Shown: positions 46,863-56,730 of the stretch, one piece after another | How the letters are laid out: the number at the start of each line of letters is the position of its first letter | How positions within the stretch are numbered: position 1 is the first letter of the stretch | Assembly: GCA_021772985.1 (NCBI GenBank) | Contig: JAJFKX010000019.1 | Location: forward strand, 456,687 to 520,686 | Length of the DNA: 64,000 nt | From: Gammaproteobacteria bacterium | Lineage (GTDB): Bacteria; Pseudomonadota; Gammaproteobacteria; Xanthomonadales; Wenzhouxiangellaceae | Direction: 5' to 3' | Translations under genes and position numbers: made by a program | The notes under the pieces: model-generated | Databases searched by the model: none | What the model was told of the DNA's origin: nothing | The model's input: only the letters and a program-made list of their open reading frames with translations

Positions 46863-49703
46863 GTGGATAGCATGACCGGTATGCAAGACGCTCAGTTAAA
46901 ACTGTGGCAACAGTCAATAAAACTGTTGCGCCAGCTGGAGTCATTAGCTGAATTTGAGCGCGAGCAGAAACTTGACCAGCTAGCCGGCAGTCAACCTGAG
47001 CTTCATCAGATGCTGTTGCAGTTATTACGCAACAAACCCAACCAATCACCTCTGGATCGGATGCCGCAACAATTATTGGGTATTAACGTCAACCTGAACA
47101 CTCAAAGAGTGGGTGATTATCAATTGCTGGAAGAGATCAGTGCCAGTGCTATGGGAACCGTTTACCGGGCACGGCGTGCGGACGGACGCTACCGGCAGCA
47201 GGTTGCCATCAAGCTATTGGCTGCCTCTGAAAACAAAGAAAACCATGCCCGCTTCCTTAGCGAACGCCAATTTCTGGCCAAATTGGAGCATCCGGGCATT
47301 ACCCGGATTCTTGATGCCGGCGAGTTTGCCGATGGTGTTCCGTATGTAGTAATGGAATGGGTTGACGGCATAAACATGATCAATTATTGCCGCCAACAAA
47401 AGCTATCGATTAGTGCACGCCTGAAACTATTTTGTAAGGTGTGTGATGCCATCCATTACGCACACCAGCACCTGATCGTGCATGGTGACATTAAACCCGA
47501 CAATATTCTGGTTACTGGTGATGGTTTGCCCAAACTACTTGATTTTGGTATTGCCCACCGGCTCGACCAGGGAGCTGATCAAGATCCTGGGGCGGGATTG
47601 TTTACCACCGGCTACGCCAGTCCGGAACAACTGCAACAACATCCAACCACCACAGCCAGCGACATATTTTCCCTGGGCCTGGTGCTATATGAGCTGGCTT
47701 TTGATCAACATGCGTTTGCAGTAACCAGCAACTTCCAGGACTGGCAGCAACAAGTCTCTAAAATGCCGCCAAGACGGCTGGAAAAAAAACAACAGCGCAA
47801 ACTGGGAATACATCGCGACTGGCAGGAAGACCTGCAATCAATTTGTTTGCATGCCCTCGCCAAGCAACCGCGGCAACGCTACCCATCAGCCTTAGCCATT
47901 TCCGATGACTTGCAACGGATGTTGAACAATCAACCGGTCAGCACCCGTCATGCCGGCTGGTGGTACATAACCAGCAAATTTTTCAGGCGCTATACCTGGG
48001 CCGCCGCCTCCGCATTGCTGGCTGCAGTTATCGCACTCGTATCGATTACGGTGCTGAGTCTGCAGCGCATTGAACTTCGAGAAGCATTGATCACCAGTGA
48101 ACAACAACGGCTGACTGCTGAACAAACCACCCACTATATTCAAGACATGATGCTACAGGCAGACCCACACGAGCATGGTGATACTGCAATCAGCCTGGAT
48201 CAAGTTCTTATCACCGGCGCAGACCAGCTGGCTGACCGATTTGCTGAACAACCTGAAGTCAAAGCCAATCTGGCTTACACATTGGGCCAAGTGCTGCAAA
48301 ACCTAGGACAATACGAACGTGCAATGAGCGCTTTTGACATGGTTCTTGCAGTTCCCGGCAATCCATATCATGGCGTGGCGTTGAGCTCGCAAGCATCGAT
48401 ACTCAGAGAACTTGAACAATACTCCCAGGCGTGGGCCAAATCCACACAGGCGGAACAGCTTCTACAAATTGAACAAAATCTGGACTGGGCCAAAAACCGT
48501 TTTGTGCAAAGTGGCATCCTGACCAGACAGTCACGCTTCCAGGAAGCTGCCGCTTTAATTGAGGAAACATTGATAGCCACCCAGCGATTACCGATCGAAC
48601 TCAATCTGGATAAACTGATTGCCCTAGGCACATTATATTGGAGCCAGGACCTGCTGGACGATGCGTTGCACAGTTATCGTCGCGGTTATAACCTGGCTTA
48701 TTCAACTTACGGCCTTAATCACCACCAAACTGCTCGTTTTCAGTATGCACAGGCTGCTGCGGTTCATCGGCTAGGGCGTTTTTCAGATGCGGAAAGTGCA
48801 TATTTAGCCACACTGGGTATACAGCAGAACGTCTACGGAGACGACCATCCCAACACCATCAAAACAAAAAATGCTTTAGGAACTTTGCTCTACGATCTTG
48901 GGAAAAACCAAGCAGCCGCCAATATCATGGAGGATAACCTGGCAAAGTTGCGAGCGCTGCAACCACTTGAACAAGCCCAGTTAAGCAGAACACTGGTGAA
49001 CTATGCATTGGTTTTACACGATCTCGGGAATTTTGCACAAGCAGAAACAATCTATTTCGAAGCCGCTCCCATTATTATTGAGCTGCATGGAGAGGATTCG
49101 ATCGAATACGCCAGATACATCAGCAACCTGGCTTTATTATATTTGGATCAGAACCAAATACAGTCGGCAATGCCGTTACTGGAACAATCCTATGCCATGT
49201 TTCAAAAGGTTTATGCCAGTAATCATAGAAGCCTGAGTTTTTCACAACTCCATTTCGCCCGTGCTTACTTGAAAACCCAGCAGTTTGATTCTGCAAAACT
49301 ATGGCTTGATCTGGCTATTAACAATCGCAGGCAGTTAGATAACGGTCAGCATAGCCTGCTGGCTGATGCGTTAATCTGGCAGATGCGCATAGCTATGGCT
49401 GAAGGGCAATTAGAACTGGCGAGCTCAGCAGTCGATGAGGCCGTCACTATACGTGAGCTGAACTTTGGCACTGATAATTGGCGCACACATGAAGCCCATG
49501 CGTTGGCAGGGTTGGTTAACATGCTGAGGCAGCCAGACAATGCCAATGCAAAACCCAATACGCTAAATGCTTACCTTGCAATGGTTGCCAACCGAGGTGA
49601 GCACGATTGGCGGGTTCTACGTTTACGCAATGACTTACAACCAGTGCTGCATATGCTTATCGCAACAATCGATATCAATCCTGTTCAGGCACCAAGTCAC
49701 TGA
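46863..49703 (+). CDS. Membrane Ser/Thr protein kinase with TPR sensor domain
   Basis: 946 residues from a GTG at 46863 (an ATG at 46872 is also possible). The Hanks-type kinase domain spans about 84-355: Lys117 in QQVAIKLL, HGDIKPDNIL in the catalytic loop, LLDFGIAH, YASPEQLQ and SDIFSLGLVLYELAF. The glycine-rich loop is degenerate (ISASAMGTVY, one Gly only), and HRD is HGD. A membrane segment (about 378-400) precedes some ten TPR repeats to about residue 880, outside the membrane by topology. It is divergent from the ECF sigma gene, which it may phosphorylate. Its end overlaps the convergent nitrilase gene by 29 bp. Confidence 0.9.
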   Translation: MDSMTGMQDAQLKLWQQSIKLLRQLESLAEFEREQKLDQLAGSQPELHQMLLQLLRNKPNQSPLDRMPQQLLGINVNLNTQRVGDYQLLEEISASAMGTVYRARRADGRYRQQVAIKLLAASENKENHARFLSERQFLAKLEHPGITRILDAGEFADGVPYVVMEWVDGINMINYCRQQKLSISARLKLFCKVCDAIHYAHQHLIVHGDIKPDNILVTGDGLPKLLDFGIAHRLDQGADQDPGAGLFTTGYASPEQLQQHPTTTASDIFSLGLVLYELAFDQHAFAVTSNFQDWQQQVSKMPPRRLEKKQQRKLGIHRDWQEDLQSICLHALAKQPRQRYPSALAISDDLQRMLNNQPVSTRHAGWWYITSKFFRRYTWAAASALLAAVIALVSITVLSLQRIELREALITSEQQRLTAEQTTHYIQDMMLQADPHEHGDTAISLDQVLITGADQLADRFAEQPEVKANLAYTLGQVLQNLGQYERAMSAFDMVLAVPGNPYHGVALSSQASILRELEQYSQAWAKSTQAEQLLQIEQNLDWAKNRFVQSGILTRQSRFQEAAALIEETLIATQRLPIELNLDKLIALGTLYWSQDLLDDALHSYRRGYNLAYSTYGLNHHQTARFQYAQAAAVHRLGRFSDAESAYLATLGIQQNVYGDDHPNTIKTKNALGTLLYDLGKNQAAANIMEDNLAKLRALQPLEQAQLSRTLVNYALVLHDLGNFAQAETIYFEAAPIIIELHGEDSIEYARYISNLALLYLDQNQIQSAMPLLEQSYAMFQKVYASNHRSLSFSQLHFARAYLKTQQFDSAKLWLDLAINNRRQLDNGQHSLLADALIWQMRIAMAEGQLELASSAVDEAVTIRELNFGTDNWRTHEAHALAGLVNMLRQPDNANAKPNTLNAYLAMVANRGEHDWRVLRLRNDLQPVLHMLIATIDINPVQAPSH

Positions 49704-50613
49704 TTGTTTGTGCATCAGTATTAACTTCAAGCTTGAAAATATCCGGCCGTGCATAATGTCCACAAACATCCAAATCATATTTCCCCTGGGCAATCAACCC
49801 TGGGTCTAATTCAGCTAACAATAGAGTTTCTTCACCAAATATCGGCCCAGCAAGCACTTCGCCCAATGGGGAAACTATACAACTGCCGCCATTGATCAAT
49901 ACCAGATCGGGATTATCACCTTGAACCGGGTGGTAATCTTCGGGCCCATTTTTGCGTTGCATATACTGGCAGGCACTAACCACAAAGCAACGTCCTTCCA
50001 TCGCAATGGTGCGCATCAATGGTAACCAGCTTTCGCGATCATCTACAGTCGGCGCGCAATAGATTTCCACTCCCTGTGCATATTGAGATAAACGTAACTG
50101 GGGCATAAAGTTTTCCCAGCAAATCACAGCACCAACTTTTCCAAGGGAGGTGTCCATCACCTGCAAGGTTGAACCATCACCAAACCCCCAGATTAGCCGT
50201 TCCATCGCCGTTGGCATGACTTTGCGGTGTTTACCCAGCAGCCGGCCCTGATCATCAAAATAAACCACACTGCAATATAAGCTGCCGCCAGCACGTTCAA
50301 TAGCACCAACTACGATATGGATTGAATGTCGTTTGGCCAGTTCTGCCATATGATCACATTCCGGACCTGGAATTGTGATCGCTGAATCAAAATACTTTTG
50401 GAACTCAACACGCCCTTCAGCTGAGCGCATGCCGACCTGAGCGCCAAAATTAATACCTTTCGGATAGCCTCCGATATACGCTTCAGGAAATACCGCCAAT
50501 TGCGCCCCCTGCTCTGCAGCTTGTGCAACCCATTGTTGCATGCTGCAGAGCGTTGCCGGCGTATCGAATAATTGTGAACCAACCTGGATTACTGCGGCGG
50601 TTATCTTTTGCAT
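49675..50613 (-). CDS. Nitrilase-family carbon-nitrogen hydrolase
   Basis: 312 residues, full length for a nitrilase. The catalytic triad is visible: Glu in LAVFPEAYIGGYPKG, Lys in GKHRKVMPTAMERLIWGFGDGS and Cys in GAVICWENFMPQLR. The motifs CWENxMP and FPEAxxxxYP are those of true aliphatic/aromatic nitrilases rather than amidases. It should convert a nitrile to acid and ammonia; the natural substrate is unknown. It is followed at its 3' end by the kinase gene in opposite direction. Confidence 0.92.
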   Translation of the reverse strand: MQKITAAVIQVGSQLFDTPATLCSMQQWVAQAAEQGAQLAVFPEAYIGGYPKGINFGAQVGMRSAEGRVEFQKYFDSAITIPGPECDHMAELAKRHSIHIVVGAIERAGGSLYCSVVYFDDQGRLLGKHRKVMPTAMERLIWGFGDGSTLQVMDTSLGKVGAVICWENFMPQLRLSQYAQGVEIYCAPTVDDRESWLPLMRTIAMEGRCFVVSACQYMQRKNGPEDYHPVQGDNPDLVLINGGSCIVSPLGEVLAGPIFGEETLLLAELDPGLIAQGKYDLDVCGHYARPDIFKLEVNTDAQTISDLVPEQD

Positions 50614-50657
50614 AATAAAGCTGCCAAATCGGCAAGATTAACAAACAACCCGGGCAT

Positions 50658-50682
50658 AAAAAAGCCGGGCATTTGCCCGGCT
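50658..50682 (-). terminator. Terminator of the surface-protein gene
   Basis: AGCCGGGC pairs with GCCCGGCT around a 4-base loop, followed on the - strand by six T residues. It lies 20 bp past the stop at 50702. Confidence 0.9.
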
Positions 50683-50701
50683 CTAGAAATATGCTGCTTG
50701 A

Positions 50702-51508
50702 TTATTTCGCTGCGTTTCTGCGCGCCAGCAATAACAGGCTGACTGCACCCAAAACCATGATCAAAATAAACAAACCAGCTGGTTGCAGTGCTGGTACTGC
50801 TGGTGGATCAGGCAGATTATTGACTGTACCAAACAGAATGTTATCTATCAATTCACCATTGTCACCTATAGCTTCGATCTCAATCTGAGCAATCGGCTCA
50901 ACAGCAAGCACACCGACAAACGCACTGTCGGGCAATGCGCCAAGACCTGCTACAGTTGTGCTGCCGATGGTTCCACCACCACTGTTTCTATAGGTTATTG
51001 TCACATCACCTGCTGCCAAACCTGCAAAAACATCCATGCCAACAGCTTGAATATCAGGCGCTGAAAAATCCATGAATGTTGTATCGGCGAAGGTAATAGC
51101 ACCAATCACAAAATCTGCCAATCCAGGAACAAAGGCCGGCGGCAGCATGACCATGTTATTTCCAACTGTTGAAGGGCTTAAACTCAGACCATCAACAAAC
51201 TGCCCGGGAGTAAAGCAATTGTTATTATTGCTTGAATCAACGGGTGCAGGGCAAGATTGGAATGCGCCACCGGCGTTATTGTCTTCCAAATCTTCAAAGT
51301 TAGTCGCACCTGGCGCCGCAGCTTCAAATGAAGCACGATCGGTAAAAACTGATATGCCTCCCAAAACACCACCATTGGGATCTGATCCACCTATTCCGGG
51401 TGGTACAGCCTGGCCATTAGCAGCATCCTGATAGGTAAAGCCACCACTTTGTGCATTAGCCGCTATTACAGCTGACATGAGTGCAATTGCTAAAAATAGT
51501 TTTTTCAT
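50702..51508 (-). CDS. Exported protein with C-terminal sorting-like tag
   Basis: 268 residues. A Sec signal (MKKLFLAIALMSAVIAANA) and a beta-rich body (FEDLEDNNAGGAF, MDVFAGLAAGDVTITYRNSGGG) are followed by a tripartite C-terminus: the motif VPALQPAG, a hydrophobic helix (LFILIMVLGAVSLLLLA) and a basic end RRNAAK. This resembles IPTL-type or PEP-CTERM-type tags that direct surface anchoring, but the motif departs from IPTLSxWG. No exosortase or other sorting enzyme is in the window. It has its own terminator and is a single-gene unit. Confidence 0.75.
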   Translation of the reverse strand: MKKLFLAIALMSAVIAANAQSGGFTYQDAANGQAVPPGIGGSDPNGGVLGGISVFTDRASFEAAAPGATNFEDLEDNNAGGAFQSCPAPVDSSNNNNCFTPGQFVDGLSLSPSTVGNNMVMLPPAFVPGLADFVIGAITFADTTFMDFSAPDIQAVGMDVFAGLAAGDVTITYRNSGGGTIGSTTVAGLGALPDSAFVGVLAVEPIAQIEIEAIGDNGELIDNILFGTVNNLPDPPAVPALQPAGLFILIMVLGAVSLLLLARRNAAK

Positions 51509-51820
51509 TTTCCTTGGACCTTTGATTTAAAAAATATAAAGCATTTTTCATGCTGCGTTGCATAGCAACTAATCGTTATCAGGAGTAAGCAGTTTTTCCT
51601 GCTTATGAACTGCACAAATCTCCCAACTAATATCTTCCCTAAGAATACATACCTATGGCATTCTCAAGCTGTCATCATAGGTAGAATAAGCAGTTATTGC
51701 AATAGATACAACACAGATTGCTGTGATTATCCCGGTCTGGGGCCGTTTGGATTATAGATTGCCAATGATATATTCAAAATCATGACACTGTGTGCTAACA
51801 GAAAACAGCTCAGTGCCTGC
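51509..51820. other. Intergenic region between surface protein and lanM
   Basis: 312 bp. It should contain the promoter of the exported-protein gene. I see no clear terminator after lanM and no other gene. Confidence 0.4.
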
Positions 51821-54800
51821 TCATGTTTCTAATAATAAAACTGATGGCACCTGCTGTGGGTTATAAAACCTCAATAACCCATAGCCGATACCTGCCAGCC
51901 CCAACATCAACCCCAGCAGTTCTCGATCAAATGCAGAACCACATCGGTACCCGTTATTTTGGACACTTTTTAACACCTGCATCGCCACATGCTCTGCTTC
52001 ACGTTGTAATGACTGGTCATTAAGATAATCCGCTGCTGATACGACCATTTCCAGATTCCCAAGGTCGCCATGACATAAACAATGGTTATCACCAAAACCT
52101 GAAGCCAAACTGGTTTCTGCGGCAACCCGAATACTGTGGCGCAACGACTCCAGTAGAACGGGATCTGCCATCTTTGAGTGTTCCAGACGCTGAGCACAGG
52201 CAACCCGGGCCAAACCAATACCAGGTGCACCATGGCACCATGCAAAAAAAGCGTCATGCTGATTTTCCAGCATACGATCGACCCGTAAATCCATCCAGTT
52301 TTTACGTTGTTCGCAGAACCATGAATCCTCATAAGCAAGAGCCTGCTTGACCACTTCCAGATAAGCGGGTTGCTGCAGAAAAATTGCAGCCTCGGTTAAC
52401 GCCAGTATCACGCCACTGACTCCGTGCCCCAAGCCGGTTAAAGGCTGTTCCTGAGTAACAGAATTTGCCCAACCCAGGCCTGTCGGCTGCTTGATCGCGC
52501 TGGCAACCAACCAATCAGCAAGCTGCTTAACTCTTTGTTTTGCAATATCATTATCGGCTTGCCGGCTCAACTGAGAGAGCACCAGCAAGGTCCCGGAAAC
52601 ACCACTGATCAAATCAAAATCGTCCGGGTTCAAAAGATCATCAGACAGTACATCAACCATCCGTTCCGCATAATTCAGCAGCTTCTTATCTTTTCGCAGG
52701 CGCGCCATATGCACATACATATAGACGATTGACGGCCAGCCGTTGTAAGCCCCTATACCAAAATCGCGCAATTGCTCAGGGGCTTCAATATACTTGTGAA
52801 TACCTGCCAGAGCGTGCTGGCTGACTTCAGCCATACGCTCAGATCCTGTCTGCTGCGCAAGGTGTTCGAAAAACAACGCCATCCCTGAGAGACCACTATA
52901 CAAGCCGGGCCCCATCGGGCGTAAACGATTAACACCGTTTTCTGTATCTGCAAGCACAATATCAAACCAATTGGCCTGGCCAAAATCAGTAATCATCAAT
53001 TGCTCAATGCGCTCACCAATTTTAAGTGCCTCGCGCAGGTATTCCTTTCGATCTACATTGCTGTTTTGCATTGTGGGCAATGCTGTTTCCCTGCGTTTTT
53101 TTGATAGCTGTTCCAGCGGGCGCCGAATATCAAATGAGCCGCGTATCAGCCATATTTGGCGTTGCATATCGGCACTGTCCATAGAATTCAGGCGATCCGA
53201 AACAGTCTGCAAGCCACTTTTACTAAAAACGTCAGATAACCATTCGGTGTTATTCACCTTAAGGTCACGACTATTACAGTAGGTACTGAATATCGGCACA
53301 TCCCCACGCTCCAGATCACTTATCTCATAAGGGCAAACTCGCCTATACAATGAGTTTTTGTAACCCTGGCGCCATAACTTGGCAAACAACCGATCCTTGA
53401 ACAAGGCATTTTGCACGATATCCGGATGCCAGCAGGCACTGCTTAGCGCTGAGTACTTTACAGTGTTGCGCAATACTGTTCTCACCTCTACATCGGCAAA
53501 CCTGGCCAGCGGACCTTCAGCAGCCAATAACTGATCCCGATACTGCAATAGCCATTGGTACATCTGAATAAAACCTTTAACCACCGGCTCTGTCATCAGC
53601 CATGCATCTGCGATTTCTCCTTCCAGAGTCGGCAAATTCTCAGCACTTATACTTTCTACCTGTTTCAGCTCCAACTGCATTTCATCAGTATTTACTCCAG
53701 TAATTTTACGCATGGTCAGCGATTGGCCGCTGGCACCACCCAAACCACCAACTTCTTGTTTTAGATTACCGGTTGAACCGTTTTCATATGGCAACAACCC
53801 TAATGCCAGCACCGTACTGTTAAGCAAATCTATATGCCGACTGCTGACTGCTGCATCGGTGATCGCTGGCTGACACAAGGTTTCTAAATCTATCAGTATT
53901 GGATGTTCCCCTTGCGCAATAAGATTTTCATGATGAAAATCATTGGCATTGAGTGCATACAGCAGCGCCATATTGATACCCTGGCGTTGATAAAACCTTG
54001 CAAATTGTGCCCGATCCTGACAAGACTTCTCAGCCACACACTCAGCCCAACCATACTCTCCACGATCCCATACTTTTATAATCTTAAAATCCAATGGGGC
54101 GTTGTTATCATTAATGAATTTCAACAACTGCTGATAGCATTGATCTACCGCCAGCGACTTGGGCTTATATATTATCTGTAGTCGTTCAGCAAAGGTCACT
54201 CTAAATACCCGGCATCCGTTACGATGTGGGTCACTTAGGTTTATTTCCAAGCCAGTTACCTTGCCTGCCTGCCCAGCAAAGAATTTTTTATTCAACTGCG
54301 TGTAATCAGCCAATAAATGTTGCAAAAAAGTGATGCAGGCACGTTTGAATATTGCTACTTGTTCAATAATTTTACGCGCCATCACCGGGTACTGCTGGAG
54401 CAACCCTATGGCATTGGAGCTTTGCCGATAATGCTCAATAAAAGCTTCGAATCGCTGTGCTGATGTTTCACCGGGAAACTCCTGCTGCATTCGGCTGATG
54501 TTCAATTCCAGTATCATCGGCCTAATAATTACCCATAAAACCCATAATACAAATTGCTGATAAAACTGCTCTCTGACCCAATCAGAATCAAACGGCGATT
54601 CTGCTATATCAATTAACAGTTGATCAATTTCAGCCTGCAATTGTTGATATATATCGGCCAGCACCGGTGCTACCACTGCCAGTAACGGGTATTCCTCGCA
54701 TTGCTCCTTAAACACAGTGGTTAATGGCGGCAGCCTGCAATCCTGAGCATAAAGTTGCTGTAACTGCTGCAACCAAGCTGGTGGTTGCGCCATTCTTTGT

Positions 54801-55033
54801 TGCAGGCTGGCATCGTCTTCACCCAGTATTCGGATAAATTGCTGCTGACTTATGCCCAAAGATTCCAGATACCCGGCAAAAAAATCTTCTTCTTCCAATG
54901 CTGTTTGCTTGCGCCATTCTTGTTCTCGCTTCTGTCCTAGTTGGGTGTCACTGGAGATCGGTTCACCACTAAGCGCTATCCGTTCATTAAGGCTCAAAGC
55001 ACGATACCAGCATGCCGCATACTGTTTACTCAT
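51821..55033 (-). CDS. lanM: Class II lanthipeptide synthetase LanM
   Basis: 1070 residues, the usual LanM size. The N-terminal DUF4135 dehydratase part (about 150-650) shows VFRVTFAERLQIIYKPKSLAVD, NANDFHHENLIAQGEHPILIDLETL and other kinase-like motifs that phosphorylate and eliminate Ser/Thr. The C-terminal LanC cyclase part (about 700-1070) has all three zinc ligands: Cys933 in WCHGAPGIGLAR, Cys987 and His988 in CLCHGDLGNLEM. It should dehydrate and cyclise the precursor at 61919-62140. The start overlaps the GMC oxidoreductase stop as ATGA, so the two are translationally coupled. Named by family; no species-specific symbol is implied. Confidence 0.95.
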   Translation of the reverse strand: MSKQYAACWYRALSLNERIALSGEPISSDTQLGQKREQEWRKQTALEEEDFFAGYLESLGISQQQFIRILGEDDASLQQRMAQPPAWLQQLQQLYAQDCRLPPLTTVFKEQCEEYPLLAVVAPVLADIYQQLQAEIDQLLIDIAESPFDSDWVREQFYQQFVLWVLWVIIRPMILELNISRMQQEFPGETSAQRFEAFIEHYRQSSNAIGLLQQYPVMARKIIEQVAIFKRACITFLQHLLADYTQLNKKFFAGQAGKVTGLEINLSDPHRNGCRVFRVTFAERLQIIYKPKSLAVDQCYQQLLKFINDNNAPLDFKIIKVWDRGEYGWAECVAEKSCQDRAQFARFYQRQGINMALLYALNANDFHHENLIAQGEHPILIDLETLCQPAITDAAVSSRHIDLLNSTVLALGLLPYENGSTGNLKQEVGGLGGASGQSLTMRKITGVNTDEMQLELKQVESISAENLPTLEGEIADAWLMTEPVVKGFIQMYQWLLQYRDQLLAAEGPLARFADVEVRTVLRNTVKYSALSSACWHPDIVQNALFKDRLFAKLWRQGYKNSLYRRVCPYEISDLERGDVPIFSTYCNSRDLKVNNTEWLSDVFSKSGLQTVSDRLNSMDSADMQRQIWLIRGSFDIRRPLEQLSKKRRETALPTMQNSNVDRKEYLREALKIGERIEQLMITDFGQANWFDIVLADTENGVNRLRPMGPGLYSGLSGMALFFEHLAQQTGSERMAEVSQHALAGIHKYIEAPEQLRDFGIGAYNGWPSIVYMYVHMARLRKDKKLLNYAERMVDVLSDDLLNPDDFDLISGVSGTLLVLSQLSRQADNDIAKQRVKQLADWLVASAIKQPTGLGWANSVTQEQPLTGLGHGVSGVILALTEAAIFLQQPAYLEVVKQALAYEDSWFCEQRKNWMDLRVDRMLENQHDAFFAWCHGAPGIGLARVACAQRLEHSKMADPVLLESLRHSIRVAAETSLASGFGDNHCLCHGDLGNLEMVVSAADYLNDQSLQREAEHVAMQVLKSVQNNGYRCGSAFDRELLGLMLGLAGIGYGLLRFYNPQQVPSVLLLET

Positions 55034-56718
55034 ATAAAAACACCTTGTGCAAACCTGGATAGCAAGTGATCCGCCACTCGCAGGCTATTAGCTAAAATGG
55101 TCAGTGTGGGTGGAGCACCGCCTGAGGTCGGCATAAAGCTACCATCCACAACAAATAGATTTTTCACCTGATGGCTCTGACAATATGCATTCAGCACAGA
55201 GGTTTCCGGATCGTTTCCAGCTCGACAGGTTCCGTGTACCAAATATGATGAAGTCCCTCCAACATCGCTGGCATCAACCTGTTCGGCACCCAAATCATAA
55301 AAAATATCTGCTACTTGGCCGATCAACCACTGTCCTGCCAGCCGATGGTGGTCAGGCAAGTCAAGATGTATTTTTGCAACTGGCAAGCCCCATTTATCAA
55401 AGGTCTCATGATCCAATTCCACAAAGGTATCTGTATTGGGAATGAAGTCGTGAAATACTTCAGCGTACATATATCGATACTGCGAATATTGTTTCGCCAG
55501 CCTTTGCATCAAAGCTTCGCCCCATAAAGGATTGGTTTGTTGTGACAGCAACAACTCAGCATTTTCCAATGGGCTAAGTGGAAACATATCAAAACGTAAC
55601 AACCCACCCTTATTAATTGCAGATACACCATCTGGCAAAAAGTAGTAATCCATCACTGATTGGCCCAGCAACGGATGCTGATGCCCTAATTGCAAATCCG
55701 GATTATCATCGACGACAAATCTTGCCTGTGCCATGCTGACCGCGTGAAACTGCAGGTACTTGCCAATCAAACCATTTTGATTGCCGATGCCTTGCGGGTA
55801 TTGCGCAGAACTTGAAAGCAACAATAAACGGGCCGACTCCACTGCTGAGCAAGCAACACATACAACCCTTGCCCGTACTCGCCAGGTTTGTGACTGATCA
55901 TCAATAAAGTGACAACCATCAGCCAGTCCGGTCTCATCATGGGTAACCCTGGTGACCATTGCACTACTGATCAAACTGCAATTGGGATACCGCAGCGCCC
56001 TGCGCAAATCGGTTTCCTGGACGCTGCCTTTAGCTCCCACGGGACAACCAAACCCACCGCACTGGTCACAATATATACACGCCGGTCGTTTATCAAAGGG
56101 CTCAGAATTTATGCACCTGGGCGTTGGAAAAGGGTGCAACCGTCTGGCAAGTAATACCGTTTGTAATTGTGCTGCTGCTGGATGATTGGCCAACGGTGGC
56201 ATTGGATATGGGCGAGAGCGATCTCCTGCAAAAGGATTATCATCGACTGCTCCGGCAACTCCAGCTGACCATTCAGCCTGACAGTAGTAAGGTTCCAGAT
56301 CGGCATAACTATAAGGCCAATCAGCAATCTGCTGATAGTTGCCATACTCGCTGGCCATACAAAAATCGGTTTCATGAAAACGATAATAATACCCGCCAAG
56401 ATGCACCGTCCCACCACCCACACAACTTGCAATCCAACCCAATGTAGTAGGTATTGGCCGAGTAATATTTTTTGTAACAAGAGTGTGTGGATCTTGCTTC
56501 AGGTCAGGCGTGAAAACCGCTTCGCGCTGCATCGTCAGTTGGTCGTGGACATAGTCATGCCGAGCATGATCCCTGCCTTTTTCCAGGACCAGTACTTGTA
56601 ACCCGGCTTCTGCCAACCGGTGCGCCATTGGCCCGCCTCCGGCCCCACTGCCAACAATTATCACATCATAATTATCAGGCCATTCTTTTATCGGGTTTGA
56701 GCGCATCCTGCGAGTCAT
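55030..56718 (-). CDS. GMC-type FAD oxidoreductase (gluconate-2-dehydrogenase large-subunit-like)
   Basis: 562 residues. FAD binding: DVIIVGSGAGGGPMAHRLAEAGLQVLVLEKG near residue 18; IASCVGGGTVHLGGYYYRF follows. Near residue 230 there is a Cys cluster, CIYCDQCGGFGCPVGAKGS, seen in some GMC alcohol and sugar dehydrogenases. The GMC C-terminal domain has HGTCRAGNDPETSVLNAYCQ and LFVVDGSFMPTSGGAPPTLTILANSLRVADHL; the first His is a candidate catalytic base. No signal peptide, so cytoplasmic. It follows a subunit-3-like gene by 12 bp and overlaps lanM by 4 bp. A role in tailoring the lanthipeptide is inferred from this coupling only. Confidence 0.9.
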   Translation of the reverse strand: MTRRMRSNPIKEWPDNYDVIIVGSGAGGGPMAHRLAEAGLQVLVLEKGRDHARHDYVHDQLTMQREAVFTPDLKQDPHTLVTKNITRPIPTTLGWIASCVGGGTVHLGGYYYRFHETDFCMASEYGNYQQIADWPYSYADLEPYYCQAEWSAGVAGAVDDNPFAGDRSRPYPMPPLANHPAAAQLQTVLLARRLHPFPTPRCINSEPFDKRPACIYCDQCGGFGCPVGAKGSVQETDLRRALRYPNCSLISSAMVTRVTHDETGLADGCHFIDDQSQTWRVRARVVCVACSAVESARLLLLSSSAQYPQGIGNQNGLIGKYLQFHAVSMAQARFVVDDNPDLQLGHQHPLLGQSVMDYYFLPDGVSAINKGGLLRFDMFPLSPLENAELLLSQQTNPLWGEALMQRLAKQYSQYRYMYAEVFHDFIPNTDTFVELDHETFDKWGLPVAKIHLDLPDHHRLAGQWLIGQVADIFYDLGAEQVDASDVGGTSSYLVHGTCRAGNDPETSVLNAYCQSHQVKNLFVVDGSFMPTSGGAPPTLTILANSLRVADHLLSRFAQGVFI

Positions 56719-56730
56719 AATTAATGTTTG

